From a bacterium (GTDB taxonomy: Bacteria; Sumerlaeota; Sumerlaeia; SLMS01), in NCBI GenBank assembly GCA_016125005.1, contig WGMQ01000004.1, positions 1 to 64,000 on the forward strand: 64,000 nucleotides of DNA, in the 5' to 3' direction. A program made the translations under genes and the position numbers. The notes beneath the pieces are model-generated. The model ran no database searches. It saw nothing but the letters and a program-made list of their open reading frames with translations, and was not told the origin of the DNA. Shown here in pieces: positions 47,621-57,521 of this stretch (positions within the stretch are counted from its first letter, which is position 1; the number at the start of each line of letters is the position of its first letter).

Positions 47621-49402
47621 TCAATCGGTGCGAATGGAGAGCGATTGATTGCTATCAAGGGACGAGGTGCCCAGCGGTGGCCTAAGGACCCCGCGCGGGT
47701 CGATCTGGGAGGCACGCTCCAAGTCCAGTACCGTGTAGCTGTCGTTGTGAAAGACCACGGAACGGTCGTTGACCGGTTCGCGCAACACCACATAGCGAGC
47801 GCCATAGGTGGTCGCCACTAGGACCATTTGCCACGGCGGAGCGTCGGCTTGGGGGATCTTGACGAAGGGGACATAGGGGTCTATGTTGGCGGCGAGGGCG
47901 TAGCGTTCGGCCCATTCGGCCAGATCCGGGGCGCGGTACGGGATGTTCTTCAGGTCAACCACGATCGGGCGCTGCTCCCAAAGGCGGAAGCCATCCATGG
48001 CGGGCGGGATTGCGAAGAGCGCATGGCCCGGGGTGTTGTCCCGAATCCACTCGGTCAGCTCGCGCCGGTCCGGATCGTTCGGCTCAACGGCCACGAGCCA
48101 GTGCTCGCGGTGAACGCGGTTCGTCAAATTGCGGAGAGCCTCGGACCGTTGGAGCGACACGATACCGCCGAAACCAAGGAGTGCCCCCAGCGCCAGCCAA
48201 CGCCGTCGCGGCGGAGTCCAGGAATGGGCGGGCAGGGCTCGCATGTCGCCTTGCCAGGCGCAAAAGGCCGCGTGCAATGCCACGACCGCGGGACCGAGGA
48301 GCGATTGAAGACGGAACAAGATCAGCATCACAAACAACACGACGAGGCGGGCCACAGTACCGTGCCCCGCCGTGGAGCGCCATCCCGCCTCAAGCATCCC
48401 CAGAACCCCGATGAGGAGCAGAAGCGATAGCAGACGGAAGGGCTGAAGGTAGGCGATGATGGGCACCACCTGCATGCGACCGAGGACCACGAAAGCAACG
48501 CAGGTCACCAGGAACCAAGCGAGCAGCACAGCCGGCACTGCCAGCCGTCGGTAGGCGCCGCGGTCGCTGATGCGCCACCAGCACCACACCGCCGCGAGGA
48601 GGAAGACTCCCGCCTGAAGGAAATCGGCGACAGGCCAGGTCCAGGGTTGGTGGTGGTGCGGATGGCGAAACTGAAGCAACTGAATGACCTGGGTTCCGGT
48701 GATGGGCCCGCTGCTTCCCTGGAGAAACCCGATCAAGGCAGGGAGCCACGTCACCGACCCGAGCGCCACGGCTCCGAGCATCGCCTGGAGCCACTCGCGA
48801 TCACGCCGCCCCGCGAGGAACGCGGCCGCACCGACCACGACAAAGATCGGCCCGCCGATGAACAGGTGGGCGAAGAATCCGAATCCGGCCACCATCGCGA
48901 GGGTGATCCAATGGGACTCCCGCTCGATGAAGCGAATGCCAATGGCCAGCGTCCAGACAGCCGCCGCCATGCCGAGGAAGGCCGGCTCCCAGTGGCCCCC
49001 TTGCAGGAAGTGGGAACCGACACGCAACCGGGGCTCCGCGAAGGTGGCCAGCATGGCGAACACCGCAATCAGTGGGCGTCCCGGAAGAAGCGCCATCGCC
49101 AAACGCCAAACGCCCATGAGGAGGAAAAGCCGCGTGCCGACGTGGAGCATGAGGAACGCCCCATTCTCGCCGAAGTTGGCCACAAGGGGGGCAATGGCAT
49201 GCAGCAACTGGGGGTGGGATGGCGGGTTGGAAAGGATCACGTCGGGCGCGAGATAGTACGGATCCGCGATGCGCCGCAGGAAGGTGAGAAGGAAGTCGTG
49301 GTTGCCGACACCGAAGCGGTGACCCTGGGCCAGCACAAACCACGGCGTCAGCATGACCGCCAGCCAGTCGAGGAATCGCTGCCACTTCGGAGCTTCGTTC
49401 AT
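47621..49402 (-). CDS. Polytopic membrane protein, GT-C-like
   Basis: 593 residues. The start at 49402 (MNEAPKWQRFLDWLAVML) opens a protein with about ten transmembrane segments across residues 5-390, and a soluble C-terminal region of about 190 residues. The order of hydrophobic helices with a loop after the first helix (GNHDFLLTFLRRIADPYYLAPDV) and the conserved-looking C-terminal domain (NTPGHALFAIPPAMDGFRLWEQRP, then RYVVLREP) suggests a lipid-linked-sugar transferase or similar GT-C protein. This is inference from topology. The upstream neighbour is divergent; the subtilase gene follows after 172 bases. Confidence 0.6.
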   Translation of the reverse strand: MNEAPKWQRFLDWLAVMLTPWFVLAQGHRFGVGNHDFLLTFLRRIADPYYLAPDVILSNPPSHPQLLHAIAPLVANFGENGAFLMLHVGTRLFLLMGVWRLAMALLPGRPLIAVFAMLATFAEPRLRVGSHFLQGGHWEPAFLGMAAAVWTLAIGIRFIERESHWITLAMVAGFGFFAHLFIGGPIFVVVGAAAFLAGRRDREWLQAMLGAVALGSVTWLPALIGFLQGSSGPITGTQVIQLLQFRHPHHHQPWTWPVADFLQAGVFLLAAVWCWWRISDRGAYRRLAVPAVLLAWFLVTCVAFVVLGRMQVVPIIAYLQPFRLLSLLLLIGVLGMLEAGWRSTAGHGTVARLVVLFVMLILFRLQSLLGPAVVALHAAFCAWQGDMRALPAHSWTPPRRRWLALGALLGFGGIVSLQRSEALRNLTNRVHREHWLVAVEPNDPDRRELTEWIRDNTPGHALFAIPPAMDGFRLWEQRPIVVDLKNIPYRAPDLAEWAERYALAANIDPYVPFVKIPQADAPPWQMVLVATTYGARYVVLREPVNDRSVVFHNDSYTVLDLERASQIDPRGVLRPPLGTSSLDSNQSLSIRTD

Positions 49403-49477
49403 GGGCGGCCAATCTCCCGTTGCCGGGCACGGTCCCTGTGGGCCAACAATCCGCCCCTCGAAGGAGTCGTTCCCGCT

Positions 49478-49699
49478 ATGTTCTGGCTGTTTGCAATTCC
49501 GTCCCTGATCATCGTCTGCGCAATCATGGGCACCCTGTTTTGGATGGCGAAGGACGTTCCCGACGCCTCGCACCGGGACAGAAAGTTTCGGCTGAATCCC
49601 GAGCTCATCCGGGCAATCGCCTATGTGGCCGTGATCCTGGTGTGCCTGATCGCAGCCATGTATGAGCTATCGCTCTATGATGACATGATGGAGCCGTGA
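49478..49699 (+). CDS. Small membrane protein of 73 residues
   Basis: Two predicted membrane helices lie at residues 1-23 (MFWLFAIPSLIIVCAIMGTLF) and about 45-62 (AIAYVAVILVCLIAAMYELS), joined by a charged loop (AKDVPDASHRDRKFRLNPEL). An AAGGAG about 11 bases upstream of ATG 49478 supports the start. The gene ends six bases before the convergent RND gene stop. It stands divergent from the GT-C-like gene, with 75 bases between starts. I do not recognise a family. Confidence 0.7.
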   Translation: MFWLFAIPSLIIVCAIMGTLFWMAKDVPDASHRDRKFRLNPELIRAIAYVAVILVCLIAAMYELSLYDDMMEP

Positions 49700-49705
49700 G
49701 TCGCA

Positions 49706-52297
49706 TCAACCGATCTCGTCTCCCGAGCCTCCCTGGAAGGTGACCTCCGGGTTGGTGAGGCGGAGCAGGGCGGGGAGGAAAACGAGCGTGGCGAAAAGCA
49801 CCGCGATCGTGCCCACGATCGAGAGCAGCCCGATTTCACGGATGCCCTGGAAGCTGGCCACGCAAAGGGATCCGAAGCCAAAGATCGTCGTCAGCGAAGT
49901 GATCATGACGCCGCGACCCGTCTTCTCGACAGCCAAGCGAAGCGTGTGATGACCGGGCTCGTAGAACCGCTCGAGCAGGTGGATGCTGTTGTCCACGCCG
50001 ATGCCGATAATCATGGGAAGGACGATCACGTTCAGATAGGTGAACTGGATGCCGAGCATGTACATCGTGCCCAGCATGCACAGAATCGCGAAGAACACCG
50101 GCAGCATGGCGAGCAGGGCCCTGTATAGACGACGGAAGTAGAAGGCGAGGTAGAAGTAAATGCCGGCGATCACAACCAGGAGCACGATGGCGAGGTCGCG
50201 CGTGATGACACCGCGCAGCTCGGCGGAAAGCACGTCGTTCCCGAGCACCGTCAGCGGCGCCGGGTTTGACTCCGTCGCCAGGTCGGTGGCGAGTCGGTCC
50301 TTGAACAACCGCGGAACTCCCTCCACCCAAAGTCCTCGCCGGGGATAAATGCGCGTGATGACGCGGACCTGTTCGCGGCTGCGGTCGCTGACCATGTAGC
50401 GCAGCAATGCCCCGTAGAATGCCGGGTCGGCCGTCATGGCGCTGGTGATCGGTGGCTCCGTGGCGGCGAGAGCCATGCGGCTGTGGACGACGAGTTCCTC
50501 CAGCCTGTCGAGCGTCGGCTTGAAGAACTCAGCGGGAATGCCTGCCGCGATCGATCGTCTCTCCAAATCGGCGCGCAGACGATTCACCTCGATTCCCGAG
50601 AAGCGCGAAAGACTTTGTCGTTGAGCCGCCTCGCCGGGGAAGACGTAGCGCAGCGAGTCGATGCTCACGATGTCGTAAAGCGAGCGCGCCACCATGGCGT
50701 TGTCGAAGACCCGGTCGTTCATGGCGAGGGCCTCTTCGAGCGTATGGGCCTCGAGGATGACGATGACCGGGTTGCCGGGTACCTCAAAGTGGGCCCCGAT
50801 GCGAGCCAAGAGCGCCTGATACTCGTCGTTGGGCTGGCGGAGGCTTTGGAAGTCCTCATTGAACTCGGCCTTGGTGGCGTAGAAGCCGAAGAAGACAGCT
50901 ACACAAAGCCCCGCCGCCACGGCCATTCGCGGATAGGCGAGCACGGCGAAGGCGACCTTCTTCAGGCCAAACGTCGCCATGGGGCGCCGCGCGTGGCGCG
51001 TCAGGCGGGACGATATGATGATCAGCGCCGGCAGCGTCGCCGCGTTCGCCACGAGGCAGGCAATGATGCCGATGCCACCGAAGAGCCCGAGTTGCCGGAA
51101 TCCCTCGAACCGGGTGAGCATCATCGCGAAGAAGGCCACGCCGGTGGTGATGGCGCCCGCCACGATGGAGGGACCGGTCTGGTGGATGGCGATGCGGAGC
51201 GCATCCTCCACCGACTTGCCGCCGCGCATGTCATCGGTGAACCGGTTGTAGAAGTGGATCGAAAAGTCGATGCTGAGGCCGATCATGATGGCCGCAAAGG
51301 TGAGCGTGACCTGCGTGATGCGGTCGAGGAAAAGGCTGGCAATGCCCATGGTCCAGACGACGCCGACGGCGAGCGGGATCGCCACGAGGAGCACGCCCTC
51401 GGGCTGGCGGAAGGCCACCAGGAACAGGAGCAACACCGCGATGAAGCTGACCAGCGACGTGCTGGTCACATCGGACCGGATGTCGAATTCGCCCGAGGCA
51501 TTCTCGATGTGTGGTCCCGTGAAGGAGATGCGGAACTGCTTCTTCCAGGAGGGGTTTCGCTCGAAGAGGCCCGCGGTGGTCTTGTCGAGGAAGCTCTTCA
51601 ATTCCTGCGACAAAACGAGGTCGGTGGGCGATGCAAGGGGCCATAGGACGAGGAGCATCATCTGGCCGTCGGTGGAAAGGTAGGCACCGTCGGTATCGAC
51701 GCCACGGAGCGGCCCGGCGGTGAGTCGGCCCTGGGAATCGATCAGGGGACCGATGCCGAGCGGATCGGACTGCAGCGCGCGCAGGGACTCGGTGGACGAA
51801 TTGGCGGCGACTTTGGTGGCAATCGCCGCGACGGTTCGTTCGACGTTCGCGGGACTCAGACGCGCTTCGATGGCAGTCAGGTCCGGGTCGGTCAGTCGCG
51901 CGACCGACACCACATCGGGCACGGCACCGAAGGTGTTCTCACCGAAGGAGGCGCCAATGCGGCGGAAGATGGTTGGATCCATGAGGGCGGATTCGAGCTC
52001 GCCTCGGATGGCGAGCAGACGCTCGGAACCACTGGCTCGGACGTCCTCAGGGGCATCATCGCGAATCTCTGCGACCGCGATGAGGTATTCCTGGCGTCCG
52101 AAGTCCCATTCGGCAATGCGGGTGTTGCGTGCAACCTCCGAGTCCTGTGGGAGGAGAGCCGCCACATCCATCTCGATCCGCAGGCGGGTCAGTGCCGCCC
52201 AGGCCGCGAGCGCGGTCAGGATGGCCACCACGGCAAGCGACAGCAGCGGCGACCGGACGGAGCGTCGGCCGATCAGCGTGATCGCGCGTCGACTCAA
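49706..52297 (-). CDS. MMPL/RND-superfamily exporter (HpnN-like)
   Basis: 863 residues with the RND pattern of two halves, each one transmembrane helix, a large periplasmic loop, and five more helices. The halves are marked by MIGLSIDFSIHFYNRFTDDM and MIIGIGVDNSIHLLERFYEPG. It lacks the RND efflux signature of antibiotic pumps and fits the MMPL/HpnN type, which moves lipids such as hopanoids or other lipid intermediates to the outer membrane. The LolA/LolB-like lipoprotein gene overlaps its start by four bases, so the two probably work together in lipid export. It contains one GTATAGAC word (50123) coded as Leu-Tyr with rare CTA. Confidence 0.88.
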   Translation of the reverse strand: MSRRAITLIGRRSVRSPLLSLAVVAILTALAAWAALTRLRIEMDVAALLPQDSEVARNTRIAEWDFGRQEYLIAVAEIRDDAPEDVRASGSERLLAIRGELESALMDPTIFRRIGASFGENTFGAVPDVVSVARLTDPDLTAIEARLSPANVERTVAAIATKVAANSSTESLRALQSDPLGIGPLIDSQGRLTAGPLRGVDTDGAYLSTDGQMMLLVLWPLASPTDLVLSQELKSFLDKTTAGLFERNPSWKKQFRISFTGPHIENASGEFDIRSDVTSTSLVSFIAVLLLFLVAFRQPEGVLLVAIPLAVGVVWTMGIASLFLDRITQVTLTFAAIMIGLSIDFSIHFYNRFTDDMRGGKSVEDALRIAIHQTGPSIVAGAITTGVAFFAMMLTRFEGFRQLGLFGGIGIIACLVANAATLPALIIISSRLTRHARRPMATFGLKKVAFAVLAYPRMAVAAGLCVAVFFGFYATKAEFNEDFQSLRQPNDEYQALLARIGAHFEVPGNPVIVILEAHTLEEALAMNDRVFDNAMVARSLYDIVSIDSLRYVFPGEAAQRQSLSRFSGIEVNRLRADLERRSIAAGIPAEFFKPTLDRLEELVVHSRMALAATEPPITSAMTADPAFYGALLRYMVSDRSREQVRVITRIYPRRGLWVEGVPRLFKDRLATDLATESNPAPLTVLGNDVLSAELRGVITRDLAIVLLVVIAGIYFYLAFYFRRLYRALLAMLPVFFAILCMLGTMYMLGIQFTYLNVIVLPMIIGIGVDNSIHLLERFYEPGHHTLRLAVEKTGRGVMITSLTTIFGFGSLCVASFQGIREIGLLSIVGTIAVLFATLVFLPALLRLTNPEVTFQGGSGDEIG

Positions 52298-53160
52298 GTG
52301 GTGCCTCCCGGTGCGCCGAGTTGCGAGAGCGGGCGAACCCGGCGGGCCTCGGGCGGCTCAAACTGCTGGGGCCGCAGTGCAGGCTCGAGCCGATATTCAT
52401 TCACATTGATCTTGAAGGTGGAATCCTCGGGCAGCAACTGGAGCGTCAAGTTGCTGGGCATCGGCTGACGACCATCTCCCTCCAGCTTGTACGACAGGTA
52501 AGAGACGCGAATCTGTTCGTTGCCGAAGCGGTCGCGGAGGAGAAACTCGCGCACCAGCCCATCGGACTTTCGCACCAGCCAGAATCCCTGGGCCCGCTCG
52601 ATGCCGACCCGCGCGACAACCAGGAGGTTCGTGCCCTCGTCACTCACCACCACCGGCTCACTGGACTCGAGCACCCGGCGCAGTTCGGAAAGTACCTGAA
52701 GGGAGGCCACCAGCTCGCGCGGTGAGAGGCCTCCGATGACACGCGAAGCCCGCGACAGGTCCGCCATGGTGCCGTCGTAGCGGGCTCCTTCATCGCGGAT
52801 GTAAAGGTGTGCCTTCCCGTCGCGCAGCAACAGGTCGAATAGCGTAATGTCGAGTCGGCTCCCGCGCAGGCGGATGCGATCAGGTTCCTGGTAAAGGGCG
52901 CGGATGGAGACGAAACCACCGCCGGCCGGGGTGCGCGCCTTGACGCCGGCGTCGACAAGCAACTCCGGGCGGTGGGGCGAGGTCGCCGCCAACGAGGTGA
53001 GGAGGGAAGCCTTGTCGGCGACGGCCCACTTGCCGGCCTTCAGGTCCGCTTCGGGCCAGGCGCTCTGGAAGCGGCCGCGCCCGCCGCAGCCGGTGGCGCA
53101 AATGGCCACGAGCAGGGCGACGAGGAGGAAGGCGGGATAAGCAGTGGGGCGAAAGTGCAA
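52294..53160 (-). CDS. LolA/LolB-like outer-membrane lipoprotein
   Basis: 288 residues. The signal peptide ends at a lipobox-like ATGCGG, with Cys about 25, so the protein should be lipidated. The following beta-rich domain has FVSIRALYQEPDRIRLRGSRLD, then DGKAHLYIRDEG and EQIRVSYLSYKLEGDGRQPMP, resembling the LolA/LolB (DUF4292) half-barrel. Such proteins bind acyl chains; with the adjoining MMPL exporter it likely receives lipid in the periplasm. The two genes share a four-base overlap. The terminal EPPEARRVRPLSQLGAPGG is unstructured. Confidence 0.75.
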   Translation of the reverse strand: MHFRPTAYPAFLLVALLVAICATGCGGRGRFQSAWPEADLKAGKWAVADKASLLTSLAATSPHRPELLVDAGVKARTPAGGGFVSIRALYQEPDRIRLRGSRLDITLFDLLLRDGKAHLYIRDEGARYDGTMADLSRASRVIGGLSPRELVASLQVLSELRRVLESSEPVVVSDEGTNLLVVARVGIERAQGFWLVRKSDGLVREFLLRDRFGNEQIRVSYLSYKLEGDGRQPMPSNLTLQLLPEDSTFKINVNEYRLEPALRPQQFEPPEARRVRPLSQLGAPGGTT

Positions 53161-53273
53161 TGGACCGATCCCTCAAGCGGCGGTGGGGCTATTCCCCGCC
53201 CATAGCCGCAGGGAGTCAAGCGCCCCGGAGAGGCACGGGCACGGGCCGATCCGAAAACAAGGACCCGGCGGGT

Positions 53274-54023
53274 TTATTCGAGGGCCAGGCGTAGGCGGCT
53301 TGCCGGTGCCAGGTCGGGAGTCGGAAACGGCACGGGCCAGTAAAGCATCTCGGCACGGCCGCCCTGCGGATCCAGATCCACCTGGGTGATGCTGCGCGTG
53401 GCGGTCTCGGCGCGGGCCATCAGGGGGGACCACTCAGCAAGGTCGGGGGGCTGGAGCAGGTGCAGGGCAGGAAGGTCGCCCTTCATCGTCGCGCCGGAAC
53501 GGATCCACGCCTCGAAGGCTTCGCGCCGCCACTCCAGCACGGCGTCGCGGTTCCAGGAGCTTGAGGTGATCATCTCCCATTCGGCGTCAAGGCGGCGAAC
53601 GTCAAGGTTCTCGAACCCGTCCCATTGGACCACGATGGCGTTGGCCTCGCCGATCACGACGAGCGTGAAGGAAAGGAACAGTCGCGGGTCCAGTTCCTTG
53701 TCGATGTGTTGCAGCACGTCGCGAAAACCACCGGCAGAAAGCAGCAGCGGGATGATGCGCCCCCGGCTGATGTTGTTGGTCGAGTCGACATGGCGGTACT
53801 GGTCGTTCTCCCTGTAGCCATTGAGAATGCAGGCGGCGACTCCGCGGCTGTTGACGCCGATCCAGGTACCCTGCGCCGCGCCGTCCCGCGGTGCGGCGAT
53901 GGCAAGGCCCGATTCGGGGCGCGAGAGGGCCGGGGGCAATTCGCCGGCGCGGCTGCGGCGCTCGTCACGATTAAAGGTCAGAAGCTGGCGGGCGCCCGAT
54001 CGGTGCAGGGTCAGTGTACACAT
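53274..54023 (-). CDS. NRDE family (TANGO2-like) protein
   Basis: 249 residues. It begins MCTLTLHRSG and has LLTFNRDERRSRA, the NRDE motif that names the family, then GTWIGVNSRGVAACILN. The conserved Cys2 after the initiator methionine is a possible Ntn-type nucleophile, since the family is thought to have an Ntn-hydrolase fold. The start at 54023 is four bases after the transglutaminase stop, so it ends a tight operon. In animals TANGO2 has a trafficking or metabolic role; here the operon context suggests peptide or amide hydrolysis. The family is clear, the role is inferred. Confidence 0.85.
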   Translation of the reverse strand: MCTLTLHRSGARQLLTFNRDERRSRAGELPPALSRPESGLAIAAPRDGAAQGTWIGVNSRGVAACILNGYRENDQYRHVDSTNNISRGRIIPLLLSAGGFRDVLQHIDKELDPRLFLSFTLVVIGEANAIVVQWDGFENLDVRRLDAEWEMITSSSWNRDAVLEWRREAFEAWIRSGATMKGDLPALHLLQPPDLAEWSPLMARAETATRSITQVDLDPQGGRAEMLYWPVPFPTPDLAPASRLRLALE

Positions 54024-54027
54024 GGCA

Positions 54028-54954
54028 TCAGGCTCGGGGGGCGGGGATGGTTGGAGGCGTTGCGGTCGCAGGTTCGTCGATGGGGGCCACGTCAACGGAT
54101 ACACTGATTCCCTGGCCGCCGCCACCGAGGATCACCCCGCGAATCGGACTCACGTCGCTGTAGTCACGTCCCCAGCCGAGTGTGATGTGGCTTGCCTTGG
54201 GTGTGCTGTTGTTCGTCGGGTCGAAGTCCAGCCATCCGATGCCGGGAAGGAACGCGGCGCACCAGGCGTGGGAGGCATCGGCACCGATCAGGCGCGGGCG
54301 ACCGGGGGGCGGCGTGGTGCGGAGGTATCCGCTCACGTAGCGGGCAGCCAAGCCAATCGAACGCAGGCAACCGATCATCAGGTGGGCAAAGTCCTGGCAC
54401 ACGCCGCGGCGGGTGCGCATGACCTCGCTGATGGGCGTGGAGATGGTGGTGGTGGCGGGGGCGTACTTGAAGTCGGTGTTGATGCGCCGATTGAGATCAA
54501 GAAGGCCCTCCAGGATCGGACGGCCGGGAGGGAACGAGACCAGCGCGTAGTCGGCCAGTTCCCGACTGCGGGTCACATGGGGCGAGTCAAAGACCTGCTC
54601 GAAGGCCTCGAGGCCTGCGGTGGTCAGGTCTCCGCGCATCTGCTTGCGGGCGGCCTCCCAAGGAGTTGTCTCGGAGGCCTTGGGATAGGGCCTCGTGCCC
54701 ACGGCGACCTCGCTCTCCACGCGCACCACCAGCCGATCATGGTGCTGCTGCACGGTGAAGAACGACGTGATGTTGGAGAAGAAGTCCGCGCGCTTCTGAA
54801 AGACCGAGGGCTCCGGCGTAATCTTGAACTCGTTGCGGTGGCAGCGCTGGAACAAATGGTCGCGCGGCGTCAGGTGCGCCTTGTTGTGGCACAGCGTCAC
54901 CAGCGACCCGTATGTATAGACGGTTTGGTGTGTGACACGGAAGCGAGTCATCAC
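54028..54954 (-). CDS. Transglutaminase-like cysteine protease
   Basis: 308 residues. The transglutaminase catalytic triad is Cys186 (RRGVCQDFAHLM), His229 (GADASHAWCAAF) and Asp245 (WLDFDPTNNS). The N-terminal beta-domain (FRVTHQTVYTYGSLVTLCHN) is of the bacterial transglutaminase N-terminal type. It belongs to the COG1305 group found with ATP-grasp and alpha-E genes. The start overlaps the ATP-grasp/alpha-E gene stop by four bases and it is followed closely by the NRDE gene. It contains one GTATAGAC word (54914) read as Val-Tyr-Thr. Confidence 0.9.
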   Translation of the reverse strand: MMTRFRVTHQTVYTYGSLVTLCHNKAHLTPRDHLFQRCHRNEFKITPEPSVFQKRADFFSNITSFFTVQQHHDRLVVRVESEVAVGTRPYPKASETTPWEAARKQMRGDLTTAGLEAFEQVFDSPHVTRSRELADYALVSFPPGRPILEGLLDLNRRINTDFKYAPATTTISTPISEVMRTRRGVCQDFAHLMIGCLRSIGLAARYVSGYLRTTPPPGRPRLIGADASHAWCAAFLPGIGWLDFDPTNNSTPKASHITLGWGRDYSDVSPIRGVILGGGGQGISVSVDVAPIDEPATATPPTIPAPRA

Positions 54955-57506
54955 GATTCCTCCTCGCTACCGAGTTGGCGCACCGGCTCGGTGTGGCTGA
55001 AGTAGGTCTGCGTCAGGGAGTCGGAAAGGACGGGCAGTTCCTTGAGGAATTCGTCGATCAGCCTGAGTAGTTCCAGGTGGTCGCCATGTTCGTCGGGTTT
55101 GGCCAGTCCCTCCACTTCCAGAAGTCCGAGGCGCGAGGTCAGCGCCAACATGATGCGCTGCTCCGTGGAGCGATGAGTCGACTTCTCCCGGGGGAGTTCC
55201 TGAACGTGCTCGCTCAGGTTGGCGAACTGCCAGGCAAGCGAGCGGGGATTCGACTCGTCGGTCAGGAGTAGGTCGAGCACCGCATCGAGCTGGAGGGTCG
55301 TCAGATAGCGATAGCGATACGTCATGGCGCTGTCCGCGACCTCGAGCAGTGCCTGAAGGACGGCGCCCTCGTGCTCCTGTTTGTGAACCGCAGTGCTCTT
55401 GAGCAGCGTCAGGATATTGATGGATCGCTCGACACGGCGTCCGATGTCGAGGAATCGCCAGGTGTGCCCGCGTGTCATGCTTTCCATCGCGAGTCCGTTG
55501 AAGGAGGCAATGGTGAGTACCAGCTGGCTGACGTATGTATAGACATCGCCGAGCGGGACGATGACGTTCGGGTCGTGCTCGCCCAAGTCCGCATCCAACC
55601 GATGGATGATGCGCCAACTATCGCTGGATAGACGATCACGGACAATCCATGCGGTGCGGCGCAGCGCTGAAAGCATCCAGCGAAGGCTGCCAGGGCGGTT
55701 CTCGTCATAGATGGCCGCGACCAGCTCGCGCTCCAGGAAATGATCCCATGCCCGTTGGTCCTCGATGGGTGGCGGTGTTGGCACCAGATCGAGATCCGCA
55801 AGGACGTTGACCAGGGAGGGGAGCTCCGGCGTCGCCGCCAGCCCGTGATCCCCGGCGGCGCGGCTGAGGATGGCCCGAATCAGGCGCACGCCCGCGTCGA
55901 GCCGCTCGATGTATCGCCCGAGCCAGAAGATGTTGTCGGCGACGCGGCTGGGGTGCTGATCGGCGGCGCCGCGATTGAGCGTGAGGATTCGCTGCGAGGC
56001 CTGGGCCACGGTCGTCGCCGCGATGGGACCATCCGAAATTACCCAGGTATCCTTCGAACTGCCGCCGCGCTTCGGCGAGACGAGCTGGGACTGCGGTGAA
56101 CCGGAGATGAGCGTCATGCCCCCCGGCATCACCTCGTAACTGTCGCCGGTAGCCACCGCGTAGACGCGGAGCACCATGGGGCGGGGCTCGAAACGACCAT
56201 TGGCCCAGGTCGGTGTCGTGGCCAGGGAGACGATCTCCTGCCCAACGTAGATTGCCGGGTTCTCCTTGATGCGAGCCACCACCGCCGCCGCCTGCGCATC
56301 CGTGAGCGTAGGCCCAAAGGAAGGCGCCACGCGCGTGTGGGGCTGGGCCGCCTTTACCACGAGCTTCTTCACGTTGGCACAGACGTATTCGAGCGACGTC
56401 GAGTCCCCGCACCACCAGGTCGGTACCGACGGAAGCTGGAGGGTCTCGTCGGCAAAGTACTCCGCCACATCGCCGGTGTAACCCATGAAGCCGTAGCTGC
56501 CAACGAGGCCGCTGCCGAGCGCATTCACCACGGCAACGTTCCCCGCATGTGCCGCCTGAACCAGCCCGGGGATGCCGATGTGCGAGTCGTAACGCAGTTC
56601 CAGTGGATCGCACTTCGAATCGTTCACGTTGCGCATGATGACGTCGACCAACTGAAGCCCACCGAGTGTCTTCAGGTAGACGCAGTTGTCGCGTGTGGTC
56701 AGGTCGCCGCCCTCCACGATCGGATAGCCAAGATAGCGGGCCAACGACACGTGCTCGAAGTAGTTCTCACTGAAGGGTCCCGGCGAGAGAATGACGACCC
56801 GCGGGTTGTCACGATTGTGCCGCGCGAGGCTGTTCAGCGTCTCGCGGAATGCCTGGAAGAAGCCCACAAGGCGATGAATCTGGTAGTCCTGAAAAACCTC
56901 GGGGAAGGTGCGCGAGACGCTGATGCGATTTTCCAGCGCATAGCCGGCTCCGGAAGGCGCCTGCGTGCGGTCGGCCAGCGCGTACCAGCGACCATCGGCG
57001 GATTTGGCCAGGTCGGCGGCGTATATATGCAGGAAGGTACCACCGGGGACCTTCATGCCATGGACGGGGCGCAGGAAGCCGGGGTGCGAAAAGACAAGAT
57101 CGGCCGGGAGATGCCCTTCCCGCAGCAAGCGCTGCTGGCCGTATAGATCGCACAACATGCGATTAAGAAGCCGGGCACGCTGGCGCACACCGGTCTCGAT
57201 CCGTGCCCATTCGTCCGGGGCGATCAGGTGCGGAATTGACTCCACACTCCACGCCTGCGCGAGTCCCGTCTCATTCTCGTTAGGGTTGAACGTGACGTCG
57301 TTCTCACGAATTAGTCGCGACGTGATTTCCCAACGTCGCGCGTACTCGCCGGGGGAAATCTCCGCCAAGTGGCGGAGAAACTGGACCCAGTGCGGACGCA
57401 CCTTCGCGGGAGCGGAACAAAGTTCATCAAACCCCGTGCCGCGCGGACGATAGTCCTTGAGAAGGTGCGCGTATAGACGCTCTGCCGATTCCTTGGGCCA
57501 GTCCAT
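54951..57506 (-). CDS. Fused circularly permuted ATP-grasp and alpha-E protein
   Basis: 851 residues. The N-terminal half (about 1-490) is the circularly permuted ATP-grasp (DUF404/DUF407) with the motifs RPVHGMKVPGGTFLHIYAADLAK in pieces, YPIVEGGDLTTRDNCVYLKT and the C-terminal block LRVYAV...VMPGGMTLI. The remaining part (about 520-840) is the helical alpha-E (DUF403) domain, with NIFWLGRYIERLDAGVRL as its start. The two are separate genes in many genomes; here they are fused. Predicted to be a peptide-bond-forming ligase, with alpha-E as its helper. It begins 15 bases after the upstream gene and overlaps the next by four bases. Confidence 0.9.
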   Translation of the reverse strand: MDWPKESAERLYAHLLKDYRPRGTGFDELCSAPAKVRPHWVQFLRHLAEISPGEYARRWEITSRLIRENDVTFNPNENETGLAQAWSVESIPHLIAPDEWARIETGVRQRARLLNRMLCDLYGQQRLLREGHLPADLVFSHPGFLRPVHGMKVPGGTFLHIYAADLAKSADGRWYALADRTQAPSGAGYALENRISVSRTFPEVFQDYQIHRLVGFFQAFRETLNSLARHNRDNPRVVILSPGPFSENYFEHVSLARYLGYPIVEGGDLTTRDNCVYLKTLGGLQLVDVIMRNVNDSKCDPLELRYDSHIGIPGLVQAAHAGNVAVVNALGSGLVGSYGFMGYTGDVAEYFADETLQLPSVPTWWCGDSTSLEYVCANVKKLVVKAAQPHTRVAPSFGPTLTDAQAAAVVARIKENPAIYVGQEIVSLATTPTWANGRFEPRPMVLRVYAVATGDSYEVMPGGMTLISGSPQSQLVSPKRGGSSKDTWVISDGPIAATTVAQASQRILTLNRGAADQHPSRVADNIFWLGRYIERLDAGVRLIRAILSRAAGDHGLAATPELPSLVNVLADLDLVPTPPPIEDQRAWDHFLERELVAAIYDENRPGSLRWMLSALRRTAWIVRDRLSSDSWRIIHRLDADLGEHDPNVIVPLGDVYTYVSQLVLTIASFNGLAMESMTRGHTWRFLDIGRRVERSINILTLLKSTAVHKQEHEGAVLQALLEVADSAMTYRYRYLTTLQLDAVLDLLLTDESNPRSLAWQFANLSEHVQELPREKSTHRSTEQRIMLALTSRLGLLEVEGLAKPDEHGDHLELLRLIDEFLKELPVLSDSLTQTYFSHTEPVRQLGSEEES

Positions 57507-57521
57507 CCTGCCTCGCTCTGC